From: Lachnospiraceae bacterium G11
GTDB lineage: Bacteria; Bacillota; Clostridia; Lachnospirales; Lachnospiraceae
NCBI GenBank assembly: GCA_900103495.1
Contig: FMWZ01000004.1
Coordinates: forward strand, 372,001-436,000
Reading direction: 5' to 3'
Length of the DNA stretch: 64,000 nucleotides
A program made the position numbers and the translations under genes. Within the stretch, counting starts at the first letter, position 1, and every line of letters starts with the position of its first letter. Under the pieces are notes generated by a model, which was not told where the DNA came from, did no database searches, and saw only the letters and a program-made list of their open reading frames with translations. This document shows, one piece after another, positions 39,461 through 49,125 of the stretch.

Positions 39461-40420
39461 TTATTTGTTATCGTATAACCATTTTTCTTCGTGATAACGA
39501 GGTCGATGTTTAACCTCAACATATATTTTGCCTATGTACTGACCTATGAGGCCGATGCTTAAAAGCTGAACTCCGCCGATAAACCAGATGGACAAAATAA
39601 GGGACGTCCAGCCCTTCTCAACATTTCCGGTAAAGTAGGAAACAAAGGCATATATTGCAGCAAGAAAACAGCAAATAATAATAAGTCCACCCATCCAGGT
39701 AATAAGCTCTATGGGTTTCACGGAGAATGAAGAAATGCCGTTGAAAGCAAGAGAAATCATCTTTCTCAAAGGGTACTTGGACTTTCCTGCCACTCTCTCT
39801 TTTCTGCTGTAGTAAACGCTGTCTGATTTAAATCCCAAAAGAGGAACCATGCCTCTTAAGAAAAGATTAGATTCCTCGTATTTGGAAAACTCTTCAAGAG
39901 CCTTCTTTGACATGAGTCTGAAGTCAGCGTGATTATAAACTGTCTTAACTCCCATCTTGGCCATCAGTTTATAGAAAGCCTGAGCGGAATGACGTTTAAA
40001 GAAGCTGTCTGTTCCTCTGTCGTTACGAACGCCATAAACTATTTCATTTCCCGCATGGAACTTGTCTATCATCTCTCCGATTACAGATACATCGTCCTGT
40101 AAATCCGCATCGATGGAAACCGTTACATCACTGTAATCCACTGCCTTTAAAAGTCCCGCGGTAAGGGCATACTGGTGACCCACATTTCCGGAAAGCTTAA
40201 GCCCCTTAACGTTTTCAGGGTGCGCTTCGTGCTCCTTCTCAATAAGGCTCCAGGTATTGTCCTTGCTTCCGTCATCCACAAAAAGGATAAAGGAATCAGC
40301 AGCTATTTTGTTTTGAGAAACAAGATCGTCGATAACTCCCCTTAAAGTCTCAGATGAAATGGCAAGCATTTCCTCCTCGTTATAACAGGGTACAACGATA
40401 GCAAGCCTATGGTTGTTCAT
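39461..40420 (-). CDS. GT2 glycosyltransferase, GtrB/dolichol-phosphate-sugar synthase-like
   Basis: Membrane-anchored GT-A enzyme of 319 residues that transfers a sugar from a nucleotide donor, probably to polyprenyl phosphate. The N-terminal VVPCYNEEE is at about 9-17, the metal-binding DAD motif (SIDADLQDD) near residue 99, and two C-terminal membrane helices at about 232-255 and 270-292 match GtrB topology. Ten bases follow yebC. Confidence 0.9.
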   Translation of the reverse strand: MNNHRLAIVVPCYNEEEMLAISSETLRGVIDDLVSQNKIAADSFILFVDDGSKDNTWSLIEKEHEAHPENVKGLKLSGNVGHQYALTAGLLKAVDYSDVTVSIDADLQDDVSVIGEMIDKFHAGNEIVYGVRNDRGTDSFFKRHSAQAFYKLMAKMGVKTVYNHADFRLMSKKALEEFSKYEESNLFLRGMVPLLGFKSDSVYYSRKERVAGKSKYPLRKMISLAFNGISSFSVKPIELITWMGGLIIICCFLAAIYAFVSYFTGNVEKGWTSLILSIWFIGGVQLLSIGLIGQYIGKIYVEVKHRPRYHEEKWLYDNK

Positions 40421-40429
40421 AGAAAAGTA

Positions 40430-41161
40430 TTATTCCTCGTCCCAGTTATGATATACTGCCTGAACGTCGTCATCATCCTCAAGCAAATCAAGAGTTCTCT
40501 GAAGGTTCTTAATGGCAGTTTCGTCAGTAAGCTTTACGTAGTTCTGAGGAATCATGGTAACCTCAGCGGAAGCCATGGCAATGCCTTCATTCTCAAGAGC
40601 CTCTCTCACCTCTTCAAATGCATCGGGATCGGTGAGAATTTCAAAGCTGTCATCCTCTTCATTGAAGTCATCTGCACCTGCATCAAGTGCCATCATCATA
40701 AGGTCGTCTGCTTCCTTATCACACTCTTCCTTATCGATAATAATCTGACCCTTCTTATCGAACATGAAGGATACACATCCGGGGGTACCAACGTTACCCT
40801 GGCCCTTTGTGAATGCGCTTCTGACATTAGCTGCAGTTCTGTTCTTGTTATCTGTAAGTGTATCAACAATAATAGCGATACCGTTGGGGCCATATCCCTC
40901 GTATGTTGCATATTCGTAGTTAACGTTACCTGCATCACCGGCAGCCTTCTTGATACCACGCTCAATTGTATCGTTGGGCATGTTATTAGCCTTAGCCTTG
41001 GCAATAACTGTAGCAAGTTTAAAGTTATTTGCGGGATCGGGACCGCCTTCTTTAACTGCTACTGCAATCTCACGTCCGATAATGGTAAAAATCTTACCCT
41101 TAGCGGCGTCGTTCTTCTCTTTTTTATGTTTGATATTGGCAAATTTTGAATGTCCTGACAT
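40430..41161 (-). CDS. YebC/PmpR family regulatory protein
   Basis: 243-residue member of the widely conserved YebC/PmpR/TACO1 family. The N-terminal [19 protein letters not shown] and the GYGPNGIA motif near 80 are diagnostic. Members are described as transcriptional regulators and, more recently, as factors that assist translation of difficult sequences. First gene of the run into GT2, membrane protein and glycosidases. Confidence 0.95.
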   Translation of the reverse strand: MSGHSKFANIKHKKEKNDAAKGKIFTIIGREIAVAVKEGGPDPANNFKLATVIAKAKANNMPNDTIERGIKKAAGDAGNVNYEYATYEGYGPNGIAIIVDTLTDNKNRTAANVRSAFTKGQGNVGTPGCVSFMFDKKGQIIIDKEECDKEADDLMMMALDAGADDFNEEDDSFEILTDPDAFEEVREALENEGIAMASAEVTMIPQNYVKLTDETAIKNLQRTLDLLEDDDDVQAVYHNWDEE

Positions 41162-41201
41162 AAATTACTCCTTAAATCTCCTTAATAAAATTGCTCTTTT
41201 A

Positions 41202-41230
41202 AATATATCATTTTGTATATTTTGCGTCAA
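41202..41230 (-). promoter_or_regulatory. promoter of yebC-glycosyltransferase-glycosidase run
   Basis: Minus-strand -35 TTGACG (41225-41230), 17-base spacer, -10 TATATT (41202-41207) with a TG at the extended -10 position. The -35 lies over the 3' end of alr. This is the only good promoter before the glycosidases. Confidence 0.7.
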
Positions 41231-42354
41231 TAAATCCTGCCTACTCTCTTGCCCAGATCGCATACAAGTTCATAGTTGAATCTATCGGACAAAACACCAA
41301 GTTCATCTGTGGTTATGGACTCATTTTCGTCACTGCCGATAAGAACCACTTTATCATCAAGGGAAACTCCCTTAACATCTGATACATCAAGCATAAACTG
41401 GTCCATACATACTCTTCCGATTATGGGAACCTTCCTGCCCCTTACAAGGCAGAATCCCTTGTTTGACAAAGACCTGGGGTAACCGTCTCCATAGCCCACA
41501 GGTACCGTTGCCACCAGGGTATCCTTATCCGCAACGTAGGTTCCGCCATAGCTTATGGGTGTTCCGGCTTTAACCTTCTTAAGATAAGTGATTGTGCTGT
41601 AAAGCGAAAGAGCCGGTTTGAGTTTAAACTCGGGAGCCGTCACTTCATCGGAAGGCGAAAGACCGTAAATAATAATACCGGGGCGAACAATGTCCATATT
41701 GGCTTCAGGAATGGTAAGTATAGAGGCTGAGTTTGAACAATGCTTTACAGGGAAACTGTAACCCAGTTTATCTTTAACGAGATTAATAAAATCATTAAAA
41801 GTCTTAAGCTGTTTTAATGCTGCGCTCTTATCAATCTCATCAGCCCTTGCAAAATGAGTAAATATGCCTTCCGGCTCTATATTTGAAGAATCTAAAAGCT
41901 TCTTTACAAAGGCAAGTCCGTCTTCATCGGGAGTAATGCCGATTCGGCCCATTCCTGTATCAACCTTTACATGGACTTTCACAGTCTTACCAAGCTTCTT
42001 TGCAGCCTCATTAAGGGCGTTTATATTGTCATTCCTGAAGATGCAGGGGGTTATGTCATTTTTTATAAGTTCTTCATACTGCTCAGGGAAGGAATAGCCA
42101 AGAATCAGTATCTTTTTAGAGATTCCCGATTCTCTTAAGGATATACCCTCTTCAAGAGTTGCCACACAAAAGCCCTTCACATAATCCAGCTTTTGAAGTT
42201 TCGCTGAAACCTTATCGGCTCCATGTCCATAGGCATCAGCCTTAACAACCGCATAAATTCCTGTGTCAGGGGAAGTCATATTATGAATTTTATTTAAGTT
42301 TTCTTCGATTATATCCAGATCAACCCTGGCATAAACTCTCTTACTAATATTCAT
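41227..42354 (-). CDS. alr: alanine racemase
   Basis: PLP-dependent interconversion of L- and D-alanine for peptidoglycan. 375 residues, with the PLP lysine K38 in VVKADAYGHG and the second catalytic tyrosine in the ISYGGTY segment near residue 262. Standard fold-III barrel plus C-terminal beta domain. Last gene of the rex run. Confidence 0.97.
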   Translation of the reverse strand: MNISKRVYARVDLDIIEENLNKIHNMTSPDTGIYAVVKADAYGHGADKVSAKLQKLDYVKGFCVATLEEGISLRESGISKKILILGYSFPEQYEELIKNDITPCIFRNDNINALNEAAKKLGKTVKVHVKVDTGMGRIGITPDEDGLAFVKKLLDSSNIEPEGIFTHFARADEIDKSAALKQLKTFNDFINLVKDKLGYSFPVKHCSNSASILTIPEANMDIVRPGIIIYGLSPSDEVTAPEFKLKPALSLYSTITYLKKVKAGTPISYGGTYVADKDTLVATVPVGYGDGYPRSLSNKGFCLVRGRKVPIIGRVCMDQFMLDVSDVKGVSLDDKVVLIGSDENESITTDELGVLSDRFNYELVCDLGKRVGRIY

Positions 42355-42373
42355 ATCAAAAACCTCAAAGTTT

Positions 42374-42404
42374 AAGCTCTTCCTCCGTGATGGAAAAAGA
42401 GCTT
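42374..42404 (-). promoter_or_regulatory. stem-loop between coiled-coil gene and alr
   Basis: Eight-base perfect arms (AAGCTCTT / AAGAGCTT, 42374-42381 and 42397-42404) directly after the stop codon of the upstream gene. The loop on the transcribed strand contains CGGAGGAAG. There is no T-run after it in the direction of transcription, so it is not a classical terminator; mRNA processing or translational control of alr is possible. Confidence 0.4.
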
Positions 42405-43007
42405 TTACATATCATACTTCATATCAAAAAGTTCAATGACGGAAGCGCCGAATATATCGTGCATATAGGAATACATTTCCTTGTTTTTGGCTTCCTTTGC
42501 CTGCTTCTTGATAATGTTTTTCTTTAGCTCAATTCGCATTGCGCTTATCCAGGCATCGATATCCTTAACCTCTTTGGCGTTATCGGTCAGATAATCATAG
42601 CACGCATCCATGGTGGCCAGCATAAGATCGTAATTGACCTTATCTATCTCACCCGGGAGAAACTTAAGTTCATCCGTGTATGCCTCGAGTTTATCGTTGG
42701 CCTCGTCTATAAGACGTTTGTTTTCGTCAAGCTTCTTCTGGGTCTTCTTGTCCGGATTACCATTCATGTCGGCCTGACTGTTAACAATTTCATCAAGAAG
42801 CTTCTTCTTGATGGCTCTAAGTTCTTTGGATTCCGTATTAAGCTTGCCCTGTCGCATCAAAAGCTCATTCAGTTTCTCTGAAAGCTTATTGATTTCGCTG
42901 TTCTGTTCCGCTTGAGTAAAAAGTCTGTGCCATTTATTGTCAAGAGTAAGAATAGGTAATTTCTTGCCCAATAAAGCGTTTTTAAAAGCCTGCTCACTCT
43001 TAGCCAC
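42405..43007 (-). CDS. uncharacterised coiled-coil protein
   Basis: 200-residue, strongly charged, largely helical soluble protein. A long coiled coil spans about residues 37-115 (heptads with Leu/Ile and many Lys/Glu), then a helical C-terminal domain. No signal peptide, membrane helix or recognisable motif. Located 24 bases after rex and followed by alr, thus probably co-transcribed. Confidence 0.72.
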   Translation of the reverse strand: MAKSEQAFKNALLGKKLPILTLDNKWHRLFTQAEQNSEINKLSEKLNELLMRQGKLNTESKELRAIKKKLLDEIVNSQADMNGNPDKKTQKKLDENKRLIDEANDKLEAYTDELKFLPGEIDKVNYDLMLATMDACYDYLTDNAKEVKDIDAWISAMRIELKKNIIKKQAKEAKNKEMYSYMHDIFGASVIELFDMKYDM

Positions 43008-43031
43008 GCAAAGTCACCTCTGTTTCACTTA

Positions 43032-43670
43032 TTACGAATTCTTGTTTTTGCAGTTAAAGTTATAGGAAAGCTTGAGAAGGCTGTCTGTAAGATGAACGTT
43101 CTCAACAACCACATCATCGCCTACATTCAAATCGCAATGAGCGAAGTTCCAGATGGCTTTGATTCCATTCTTAACAAGGACCTCTGCTACAGAAACCGCA
43201 GCTGTCTTAGGAATGGTCAAAACCGCGATATCTACATCATTGTCCTTAATAAATGCCTCCATGTTTTCCATGGGTTGAATTTCCAGGCCTCTTACAACCT
43301 TGCCTTTAAGGGCAGGATTATTATCAAAAATACCCTTAAAAATAAAGCCCCTTCTTTCAAAGTTCATGTAATTGGCTATTGCCTGACCCAGATTACCGCT
43401 TCCGATGATAATAAGATGATGTGCCTTATCAAGGCCCAAAATCTTACCGATCTCATCGTAGAGATAATTTACGTTATATCCATACCCCTGTTGTCCGAAA
43501 CCACCAAAATTATTGAAGTCCTGCCTTATCTGGCTGGCTGTGACTTTCATCAGTTTGGACAATTCCTGTGAAGATATGCGTTCAACCCCCTTGTCACGCA
43601 ATTCTCCCAAATATCTGAAATACCTGGGAAGACGACCGATGACGGCCTGTGATATCTCTTTTTCCTCCAC
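43032..43670 (-). CDS. rex: redox-sensing transcriptional repressor Rex
   Basis: Repressor that leaves DNA when NADH/NAD+ rises, controlling fermentation genes. In 212 residues there is an N-terminal winged helix (LSKLMKVTASQIRQDFNNFGGFG) and a Rossmann NAD(H) domain with GSGNLG near residues 90-95. A perfect consensus promoter precedes it. The Re-citrate synthase and Nfn enzymes in the same window belong to the redox metabolism Rex usually controls, but I see no clear Rex palindrome. Confidence 0.96.
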   Translation of the reverse strand: MEEKEISQAVIGRLPRYFRYLGELRDKGVERISSQELSKLMKVTASQIRQDFNNFGGFGQQGYGYNVNYLYDEIGKILGLDKAHHLIIIGSGNLGQAIANYMNFERRGFIFKGIFDNNPALKGKVVRGLEIQPMENMEAFIKDNDVDIAVLTIPKTAAVSVAEVLVKNGIKAIWNFAHCDLNVGDDVVVENVHLTDSLLKLSYNFNCKNKNS

Positions 43671-43702
43671 AGCTTATTCCTCCTGCTTTAGTGTACTTTA
43701 CT

Positions 43703-43731
43703 ATTATAGATTGATGTTAAAATCTTGTCAA
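43703..43731 (-). promoter_or_regulatory. rex promoter, perfect consensus
   Basis: Minus-strand TTGACA (43726-43731), 17-base spacer, TATAAT (43703-43708). The -35 overlaps the last bases of the ABC-F gene. Predicted start is about 25 bases before the rex start codon, which has GGAGGA upstream. Confidence 0.82.
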
Positions 43732-45641
43732 TCTAAGGAAGCCAGGTTTTCCCACTCTTCGTAAAGCTTATCAAGTTTATCAGAAATTTCTGTCAACTCC
43801 TTTACCACCTCCTGAAGTTTAACCGAGTTGGTGGCTATGGAAACATCGTTCATCTTCTCCTCAAGAAGGGCTTTTTTATCTTCAAGAGTTGCAATCTCAG
43901 CCTCGCATTTTTTGAGATCATTTTCGATTTTTCTCCTTCTTGCCGCTTCTGCCTTTTGAGCTTGATAGTCAAGCTTGCCGGAATTATCGGAAGGGGTGGC
44001 TGCAGATTTCGATTCCGTGGTTTTTACCAAAGGAGTATCATCTCTCTTTTCAAGGTAATAATCGTAGTTACCCAAATACTCTTTAAGGCCGTTATTCTTA
44101 AGTTCAATTATCCTGTCAGCGGTTCTGTTTATAAAGTATCTGTCATGGGATACATAGAAAACCGTTCCAAGATAATCATTCAGGGCGTCCTCCAGAATCT
44201 CCTTGGACTGTATGTCAAGGTGGTTTGTGGGCTCATCAAGGATAAGAAAGTTGGAATTTGAAAGCATAAGCTTTGCAAGGGATACTCTTCCCTTCTCACC
44301 GCCGGAAATTTCCTTGATTCTCTTAAATACATCATCACCTGTAAACAGGAACGCCGCCAGAGTGTTTCTAATCTCTGTATTGTTAAGTTCAGGATATTCG
44401 TTAGAAATCTCCTCAAAAAGGGTGGAATCATCGTGAAGCACATGGTGTTCCTGATCGTAGTAACCTACTTCCACGTTACTTCCAAGCACAATCTTTCCTG
44501 AATCTGCCTCAAGAAGGCCGTTTATAATCTTAAGTATTGTGGTCTTTCCGGTTCCGTTATCGCCTATGAGTGCCACATGTTCACCGCGCTTGATTTCAAA
44601 ACTCACATCATCAAAAAGATGATTGTCTCCAAAGCTTTTGGATATGCCTCGTACGCTAAGTACATCGTTTCCCGAAAGGACTCTGGGGATCAGAGCCAGT
44701 TTCATGTCAGCATCGATTTCCGTGGGCTTCTCAAGCCTTTCAAGCTTATCGAGCATTTTGACACGGCTTTCAGCCCTCTTAATGGATTTCTCTCTGTTAA
44801 AAGACCGCAGTTTCTCAATTACAGCTTCCTGGTGAGCAATCTCCCGCTGCTGATTAAGATAAGCCTTTAATCTCTCGTTTCTCAAGGCCTCCTTCTTAAC
44901 CGCATAATCAGAATAATTACCCATAAACACAGTTGCTCTTGTGGCGTCGATTTCTATAACCTTGGTGGCAATCTTATCAAGGAAATATCGGTCGTGGGAC
45001 ACCACAAGCACAGCCCCGCTGTAGTTTAAAAGATAGTTTTCAAGCCAGGCGATGGAGTTCATATCAAGATGGTTGGTGGGCTCATCGAGAATAATAAGGT
45101 CAGGCTTTGATAAAAGGAGCTTGCCGAGAGCCACTCTGGTCTTCTGACCTCCCGATAAGGTGTTAACCTTCTTGTCGAACTCTTCCTTGGTAAATCCAAG
45201 GCCCAAAAGCACACCCACAATCTCTGATCTGTAGATGTAGCCACCTGCAAGATCAAAGGAGTTTGAAAGCTTGGTATACTTGTCCATAAGAGCATCAAGC
45301 TCAGAGCCTGTAAGGGTGTTCATCAAACCTTCGTACTCACGAAGCTGCTTTTCCATATCGGTTAAGTCCTTCTTAACCCCCAAAAGCTCATCATATATGG
45401 TGTTCTCAGAATTAACGGCATCGTTTTGTTTGAGATATCCTAAGGTCTTACCCTTTGATATGGTAACAAGGCCCTCATCCGGAGCCATCTCTCCCACAAT
45501 TATTCTTAAAAGAGTGGTTTTCCCGGCTCCGTTAATGCCAACAATGGCCGCTTTTTCGTAATCTTCTACATGAAAAGAAACGCATTGTAAAATGCGTTCC
45601 TCTACAAAACTCTTTGATATTCCTGAAACATTTAATATCAT
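43728..45641 (-). CDS. ABC-F family ATPase
   Basis: Soluble duplicated ATPase of 637 residues, without membrane domain, of the translation-factor/ribosome-protection family. Two ABC domains have Walker A GINGAGKT (about 37) and GDNGTGKT (about 355), two LSGGQK/ISGGEKG signatures and Walker [10 protein letters not shown] twice. The inter-domain ARE linker is lysine/arginine-rich, and a C-terminal coiled coil (about 565-630) resembles YfmR/Uup proteins. Whether it is a housekeeping factor or a resistance determinant cannot be told; its operon position argues for housekeeping. Start overlaps the icd stop by ATGA. Confidence 0.93.
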   Translation of the reverse strand: MILNVSGISKSFVEERILQCVSFHVEDYEKAAIVGINGAGKTTLLRIIVGEMAPDEGLVTISKGKTLGYLKQNDAVNSENTIYDELLGVKKDLTDMEKQLREYEGLMNTLTGSELDALMDKYTKLSNSFDLAGGYIYRSEIVGVLLGLGFTKEEFDKKVNTLSGGQKTRVALGKLLLSKPDLIILDEPTNHLDMNSIAWLENYLLNYSGAVLVVSHDRYFLDKIATKVIEIDATRATVFMGNYSDYAVKKEALRNERLKAYLNQQREIAHQEAVIEKLRSFNREKSIKRAESRVKMLDKLERLEKPTEIDADMKLALIPRVLSGNDVLSVRGISKSFGDNHLFDDVSFEIKRGEHVALIGDNGTGKTTILKIINGLLEADSGKIVLGSNVEVGYYDQEHHVLHDDSTLFEEISNEYPELNNTEIRNTLAAFLFTGDDVFKRIKEISGGEKGRVSLAKLMLSNSNFLILDEPTNHLDIQSKEILEDALNDYLGTVFYVSHDRYFINRTADRIIELKNNGLKEYLGNYDYYLEKRDDTPLVKTTESKSAATPSDNSGKLDYQAQKAEAARRRKIENDLKKCEAEIATLEDKKALLEEKMNDVSIATNSVKLQEVVKELTEISDKLDKLYEEWENLASLD

Positions 45642-46846
45642 AACAATTCCTCAAGGGTTTCTCTTATTGCCTTAATGAAATCCAATGAGTTAAGAATTAC
45701 AGGTTCTTTACACTCGGAAATCGATGAAAGGGACTTAGTCATTTTACACCTTTCAACGGTCTTTACGCAAGCGTCAAAGAGACAATCGCCGAAATGAACA
45801 AGCTCAGGAAGCTTATCAAGCTCGCCTCTCTTCTTGAGAGCGCCGGCCCACGCTGCAATTGTAGCAATGGAGTTTGTTGATGTCTCCTCACCCTTAAGGT
45901 GCTTGTAATAGTGTCTTTGCACGGTTCCGTGAGCAGCCTCGTACTCAAAATTTCCGTCAGGACTTACAAGTACGGATGTCATCATGGAAAGATCGCCGTA
46001 AGCTGTGGCAACCATGTCACTCATAACATCACCATCATAGTTCTTTAATGCCCAGATAAAACCGCCCTCGCTCCTAATTACTCTTGCAACGGCATCATCA
46101 ATAAGGGTATAGAAATAAGTGATTCCTGCCTTCTCAAAGGCATCCTTATACTCATTGTCATATAAATCCTGGAAAATATCCTTGAAAGTATGGTCATACT
46201 TCTTGGAAATTGTATCCTTTGTGGAGAACCACAGATCCTGCTTTGTGGCAAGGGCATAATTAAAGCAGCTCTTTGCAAAGCTTGTGATGGAATCTACAGT
46301 GTTGTGCTGTCCCTGTAAAACTCCGGCTCCTTTAAAGTCATGGATAAGCTGTCTGGTTTCCTTGCCGTTCTTGTCAGTGACAACAAGCTCAGCTTTACAT
46401 GCATCCTCAATCTTCATCTCGGTGTTCTTGTAAACATCGCCGTATGCATGTCTTGCAATGGTTATAGGCTTGGTCCAGTTGGAAACGTAGGGCTTGATAC
46501 CCTTTACAAGAATAGGAGTTCTGAATACTGTTCCGTCAAGGATAGAACGGATAGTGCCATTAGGGCTCTTCCACATTTCCTTAAGGTTGTACTCTGTCAT
46601 TCTTGCTGCGTTTGGGGTAATGGTTGCACATTTTACCGCAACGCCGTATTTCTTTGTGGCATTGGCTGAATCAACCGTTACCTTGTCATCTGTATTATTT
46701 CTGTTTTCAAGACCAAGGTCGTAGTACTCTGTCTTTAAGTCTACATATGGCAGGATAAGTTCATCCTTAATCATCTGCCATAAAATTCTTGTCATCTCAT
46801 CCCCGTCCATTTCAACAAGGGGTGTGGTCATCTGAATCTTACTCAT
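45638..46846 (-). CDS. icd: NADP-dependent isocitrate dehydrogenase
   Basis: Oxidative decarboxylation of isocitrate to 2-oxoglutarate, here for glutamate synthesis. About 402 residues, starting [20 protein letters not shown], matching the homodimeric subfamily II (eukaryote-like) IDH with the [11 protein letters not shown] stretch. ATG 46846 is preceded by GGAGAG; a TTG four codons upstream is also in frame but contains the ribosome site. It follows the GntR gene directly. No aconitase gene is in the window. Confidence 0.96.
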   Translation of the reverse strand: MSKIQMTTPLVEMDGDEMTRILWQMIKDELILPYVDLKTEYYDLGLENRNNTDDKVTVDSANATKKYGVAVKCATITPNAARMTEYNLKEMWKSPNGTIRSILDGTVFRTPILVKGIKPYVSNWTKPITIARHAYGDVYKNTEMKIEDACKAELVVTDKNGKETRQLIHDFKGAGVLQGQHNTVDSITSFAKSCFNYALATKQDLWFSTKDTISKKYDHTFKDIFQDLYDNEYKDAFEKAGITYFYTLIDDAVARVIRSEGGFIWALKNYDGDVMSDMVATAYGDLSMMTSVLVSPDGNFEYEAAHGTVQRHYYKHLKGEETSTNSIATIAAWAGALKKRGELDKLPELVHFGDCLFDACVKTVERCKMTKSLSSISECKEPVILNSLDFIKAIRETLEELL

Positions 46847-46858
46847 TATACTCTCCAA

Positions 46859-47560
46859 TTATTCTGCGTTTTCTTCTTTAGTAAAAATCTGAGGCAGTCC
46901 GTTTTTCACCATATTTTCATAAGCATTAATCATATGCTGATGTGCCAGAGACTCTGCAGCCTCCTCATCCTTTGACTTAATGGCTTCCATAATTGCTTCA
47001 TGCTCGGCATTTGAGGCCAGGCCTCTTTCCTTGCTGCTTAAGGTCTTCTTGCGGACTCTTAATACATACTGATGGAAGTCCTTTAAAAGATGCTCCAGCA
47101 TCTTGGAATTACATGCTTCATACATAATGTCGTGGAATCTGTTATCAAGCTCTGCCAGCTGCTCAAGATGGCCTTTCTTTGCATGGAATTTGGCAAGATA
47201 TACATTCTCTTCCATCTCATCCATCTGCTCTTCCGTGATATTCTCACATGCCCATCTTGCACATAAGCCCTCAAGTCTTGAGCGAATCATGTATATGTCC
47301 TTAACATCCTTTTCGGTGATGCCGGTAACATAGGCTCCCTTGTTGGGTATAATCTGCACAAGGCCTTCAAGCTCAAGCTGTCTTAAAGCCTCTCTTACAG
47401 GAGTTCTTGAAACTCCCATGCTCTCAGAAATTGAAACTTCCTTAAGTTCCTCGTGTTCTTTGTAGACACCACTTAAGATATCATCACGAATCTTTGAAAA
47501 AACCCGTCCTCTCAAGGAATATTTATCTGTTACTTCCTGCTTAACATCGTAATCTCCCAC
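46859..47560 (-). CDS. GntR family transcriptional regulator, FadR/FCD subfamily
   Basis: 233-residue repressor. N-terminal winged helix (about 15-80, with VSRTPVREALRQLELEGLV) and a C-terminal helical FCD ligand domain with metal-ligand-type residues (LDNRFH near 142, and later histidines in NAEHEAIM and LAHQHM). The start is GTG with GGAGG upstream. It lies between the citrate synthase-like and icd genes and probably senses a carboxylate of that pathway. A dyad in the operon promoter is a likely target. Confidence 0.92.
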   Translation of the reverse strand: MGDYDVKQEVTDKYSLRGRVFSKIRDDILSGVYKEHEELKEVSISESMGVSRTPVREALRQLELEGLVQIIPNKGAYVTGITEKDVKDIYMIRSRLEGLCARWACENITEEQMDEMEENVYLAKFHAKKGHLEQLAELDNRFHDIMYEACNSKMLEHLLKDFHQYVLRVRKKTLSSKERGLASNAEHEAIMEAIKSKDEEAAESLAHQHMINAYENMVKNGLPQIFTKEENAE

Positions 47561-47580
47561 AATACACCTCCGTATCTGTG

Positions 47581-48993
47581 TTATGCAAATTTGAGATTAA
47601 ACTCAGGTGCGGCCTCACTGATTTTATCATGCATTTCGTCATCTGTCATTACAGTAACACGACCATTCGCATACTGTTCGTCAACCCAGGCTTTGATGAA
47701 GTGAACAAACTCTGAGTTCTTGTCCATCTGATTATCGCCCTCAAGATGATATTTAGTGTTGATCCAATGTGCAATTCCTGCAAGACCGGAAGTATTTGAA
47801 ATAGCGCAAACAACAGGTCTGTTAAGGAATTTCTCTGTATCAAAGATATTGTAAATCTCCTCGTTCTTAAGAAGCCCGTCTGCATGAATACCGGCTCTTG
47901 TAACGTTGAAATTCTTACCTACGAAAGGAGTTCTGGGAGGAATCTGGTAACCAATTTCCTTCTCATAATACTCAGCAAGCTCAGTAATTACTGAAGTATC
48001 CATTCCGTTAAGTGTACCCTTAAGCTGTGCGTACTCAAATACCATGGCTTCAAGAGGTGTATTACCTGTTCTCTCTCCGATACCAAAGAGTGAAGTATTT
48101 ACTGCACAGCATCCATACAGCCATGCTGTGGTTGAGTTGACAACCGCCTTATAGAAATCGTTATGTCCATGCCACTCGAGCCATTCGTGAGGCACGCCCG
48201 CGTGAGTATGAAGAGCATAAATAATCCCGGGTACGCTTCGTGGAATAACGGCACCGGGGTAGTTAACGCCATACCCCATTGTATCGCATGCTCTGATCTT
48301 TACAGGTATTTTGTATCTCTCTGAAAGTTTCATCAGCTCAAGGCAGAAAGGAACAACAAATCCATAGATATCTGCCCTTGTAATATCCTCAAGATGACAT
48401 CTTACTGCGATTCCTTCTTCCAAAGCATCCTCAACAACACTTAAGTAGTGCTCCATGGCCTGCTTTCTTGTCATCTTAAGTTTAAGGAATATATGATAAT
48501 CGGAACATGAAACAAGGATACCCGTCTCCTTCATTCCGATTTCCTTAACAAGTTTAAAGTCTTCCTTGCTGGCTCTGATCCAGCTTGTTACTTCAGGGAA
48601 CTCATATCCCCTCTCCATACATTTATAAACGGCATCTCTGTCCTTCTTACTGTAGAGGAAAAACTCGGACTGACGAATCATTCCGTTCTTGCCGCCAAGT
48701 TTGTGGAGATAATCATATATAGTAACAATCTGCTCTGTAGTATAAGGAGCTCTTGATTGCTGTCCGTCTCTGAATGTTGTATCCGTGATCCAGATATCCT
48801 TCGGCATATTATGAGGAACTATTCTGTCGTTGAAAGGAATCTTGGGTATCTCGGAATAAGGAAACATATTTCTGAATACGTTAGGTTTCGGTACATCATC
48901 CAGGATGTACATATGCTCCTCAATCTCCAGGAGATTATTCTTATTATTCATCGTCACCGGACGATTGGTAAAAATATCATTATTCATCTTCAT
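47581..48993 (-). CDS. (Re)-citrate synthase-like protein (isopropylmalate/homocitrate synthase superfamily)
   Basis: 470 residues of the DRE-TIM metallolyase superfamily. An N-terminal extension precedes the catalytic DTTFRDGQQS (R75, D76), and the metal-binding HGHND is near residue 268, followed by the GIGERTGNTPLEAM loop. It lacks the C-terminal LeuA allosteric domain. The overall pattern (MPKDIWITDTTFRDGQQS, then VRQSEFFLYSKKDR-like) is that of the Clostridium kluyveri (Re)-citrate synthase rather than LeuA. Co-transcription with icd and absence of leuBCD support synthesis of citrate from oxaloacetate and acetyl-CoA, leading to glutamate. Usual automatic name would be 2-isopropylmalate synthase. 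Homocitrate synthase is the main alternative. Confidence 0.82.
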   Translation of the reverse strand: MKMNNDIFTNRPVTMNNKNNLLEIEEHMYILDDVPKPNVFRNMFPYSEIPKIPFNDRIVPHNMPKDIWITDTTFRDGQQSRAPYTTEQIVTIYDYLHKLGGKNGMIRQSEFFLYSKKDRDAVYKCMERGYEFPEVTSWIRASKEDFKLVKEIGMKETGILVSCSDYHIFLKLKMTRKQAMEHYLSVVEDALEEGIAVRCHLEDITRADIYGFVVPFCLELMKLSERYKIPVKIRACDTMGYGVNYPGAVIPRSVPGIIYALHTHAGVPHEWLEWHGHNDFYKAVVNSTTAWLYGCCAVNTSLFGIGERTGNTPLEAMVFEYAQLKGTLNGMDTSVITELAEYYEKEIGYQIPPRTPFVGKNFNVTRAGIHADGLLKNEEIYNIFDTEKFLNRPVVCAISNTSGLAGIAHWINTKYHLEGDNQMDKNSEFVHFIKAWVDEQYANGRVTVMTDDEMHDKISEAAPEFNLKFA

Positions 48994-49040
48994 CTGTTTA
49001 TCCCTCTTATATATAAATAATTTTCACCAATTAAATAACA

Positions 49041-49074
49041 GCTTATGTATCATTGTATACAATCATACACAAGC
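49041..49074. promoter_or_regulatory. 34-base dyad, candidate GntR operator
   Basis: Near-perfect palindrome centred on ATTGTATACAAT; outer arms GCTT/AAGC also pair. Only two symmetric positions fail. Its core resembles FadR-type GntR sites. It fills the space between the -35 and -10 of the citrate synthase promoter, so a bound repressor would exclude polymerase. Confidence 0.72.
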
Positions 49075-49080
49075 TGTCAA
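49052..49080 (-). promoter_or_regulatory. promoter of citrate synthase-gntR-icd operon
   Basis: Minus-strand TTGACA (49075-49080), 17-base spacer, TACAAT (49052-49057): close to consensus. The resulting leader is about 50 bases. The candidate operator covers the spacer and -10. Confidence 0.78.
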
Positions 49081-49125
49081 GTTATGTTAATGCATTATTT
49101 TTGAATTATTATTCCAGTTTTTCGG

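Noticed and set aside
40409-41149. 246-codon plus-strand ORF opposite yebC
   Set aside because: Exact antisense of the well-conserved yebC gene, Cys/Ile-rich, no ribosome site or family resemblance.
43703-43731. Possible Rex operator over the rex promoter
   Set aside because: ATTGA/TCAAT half-sites are present but the centre does not fit the usual TTGTTAA-type palindrome; too weak to list as a site.
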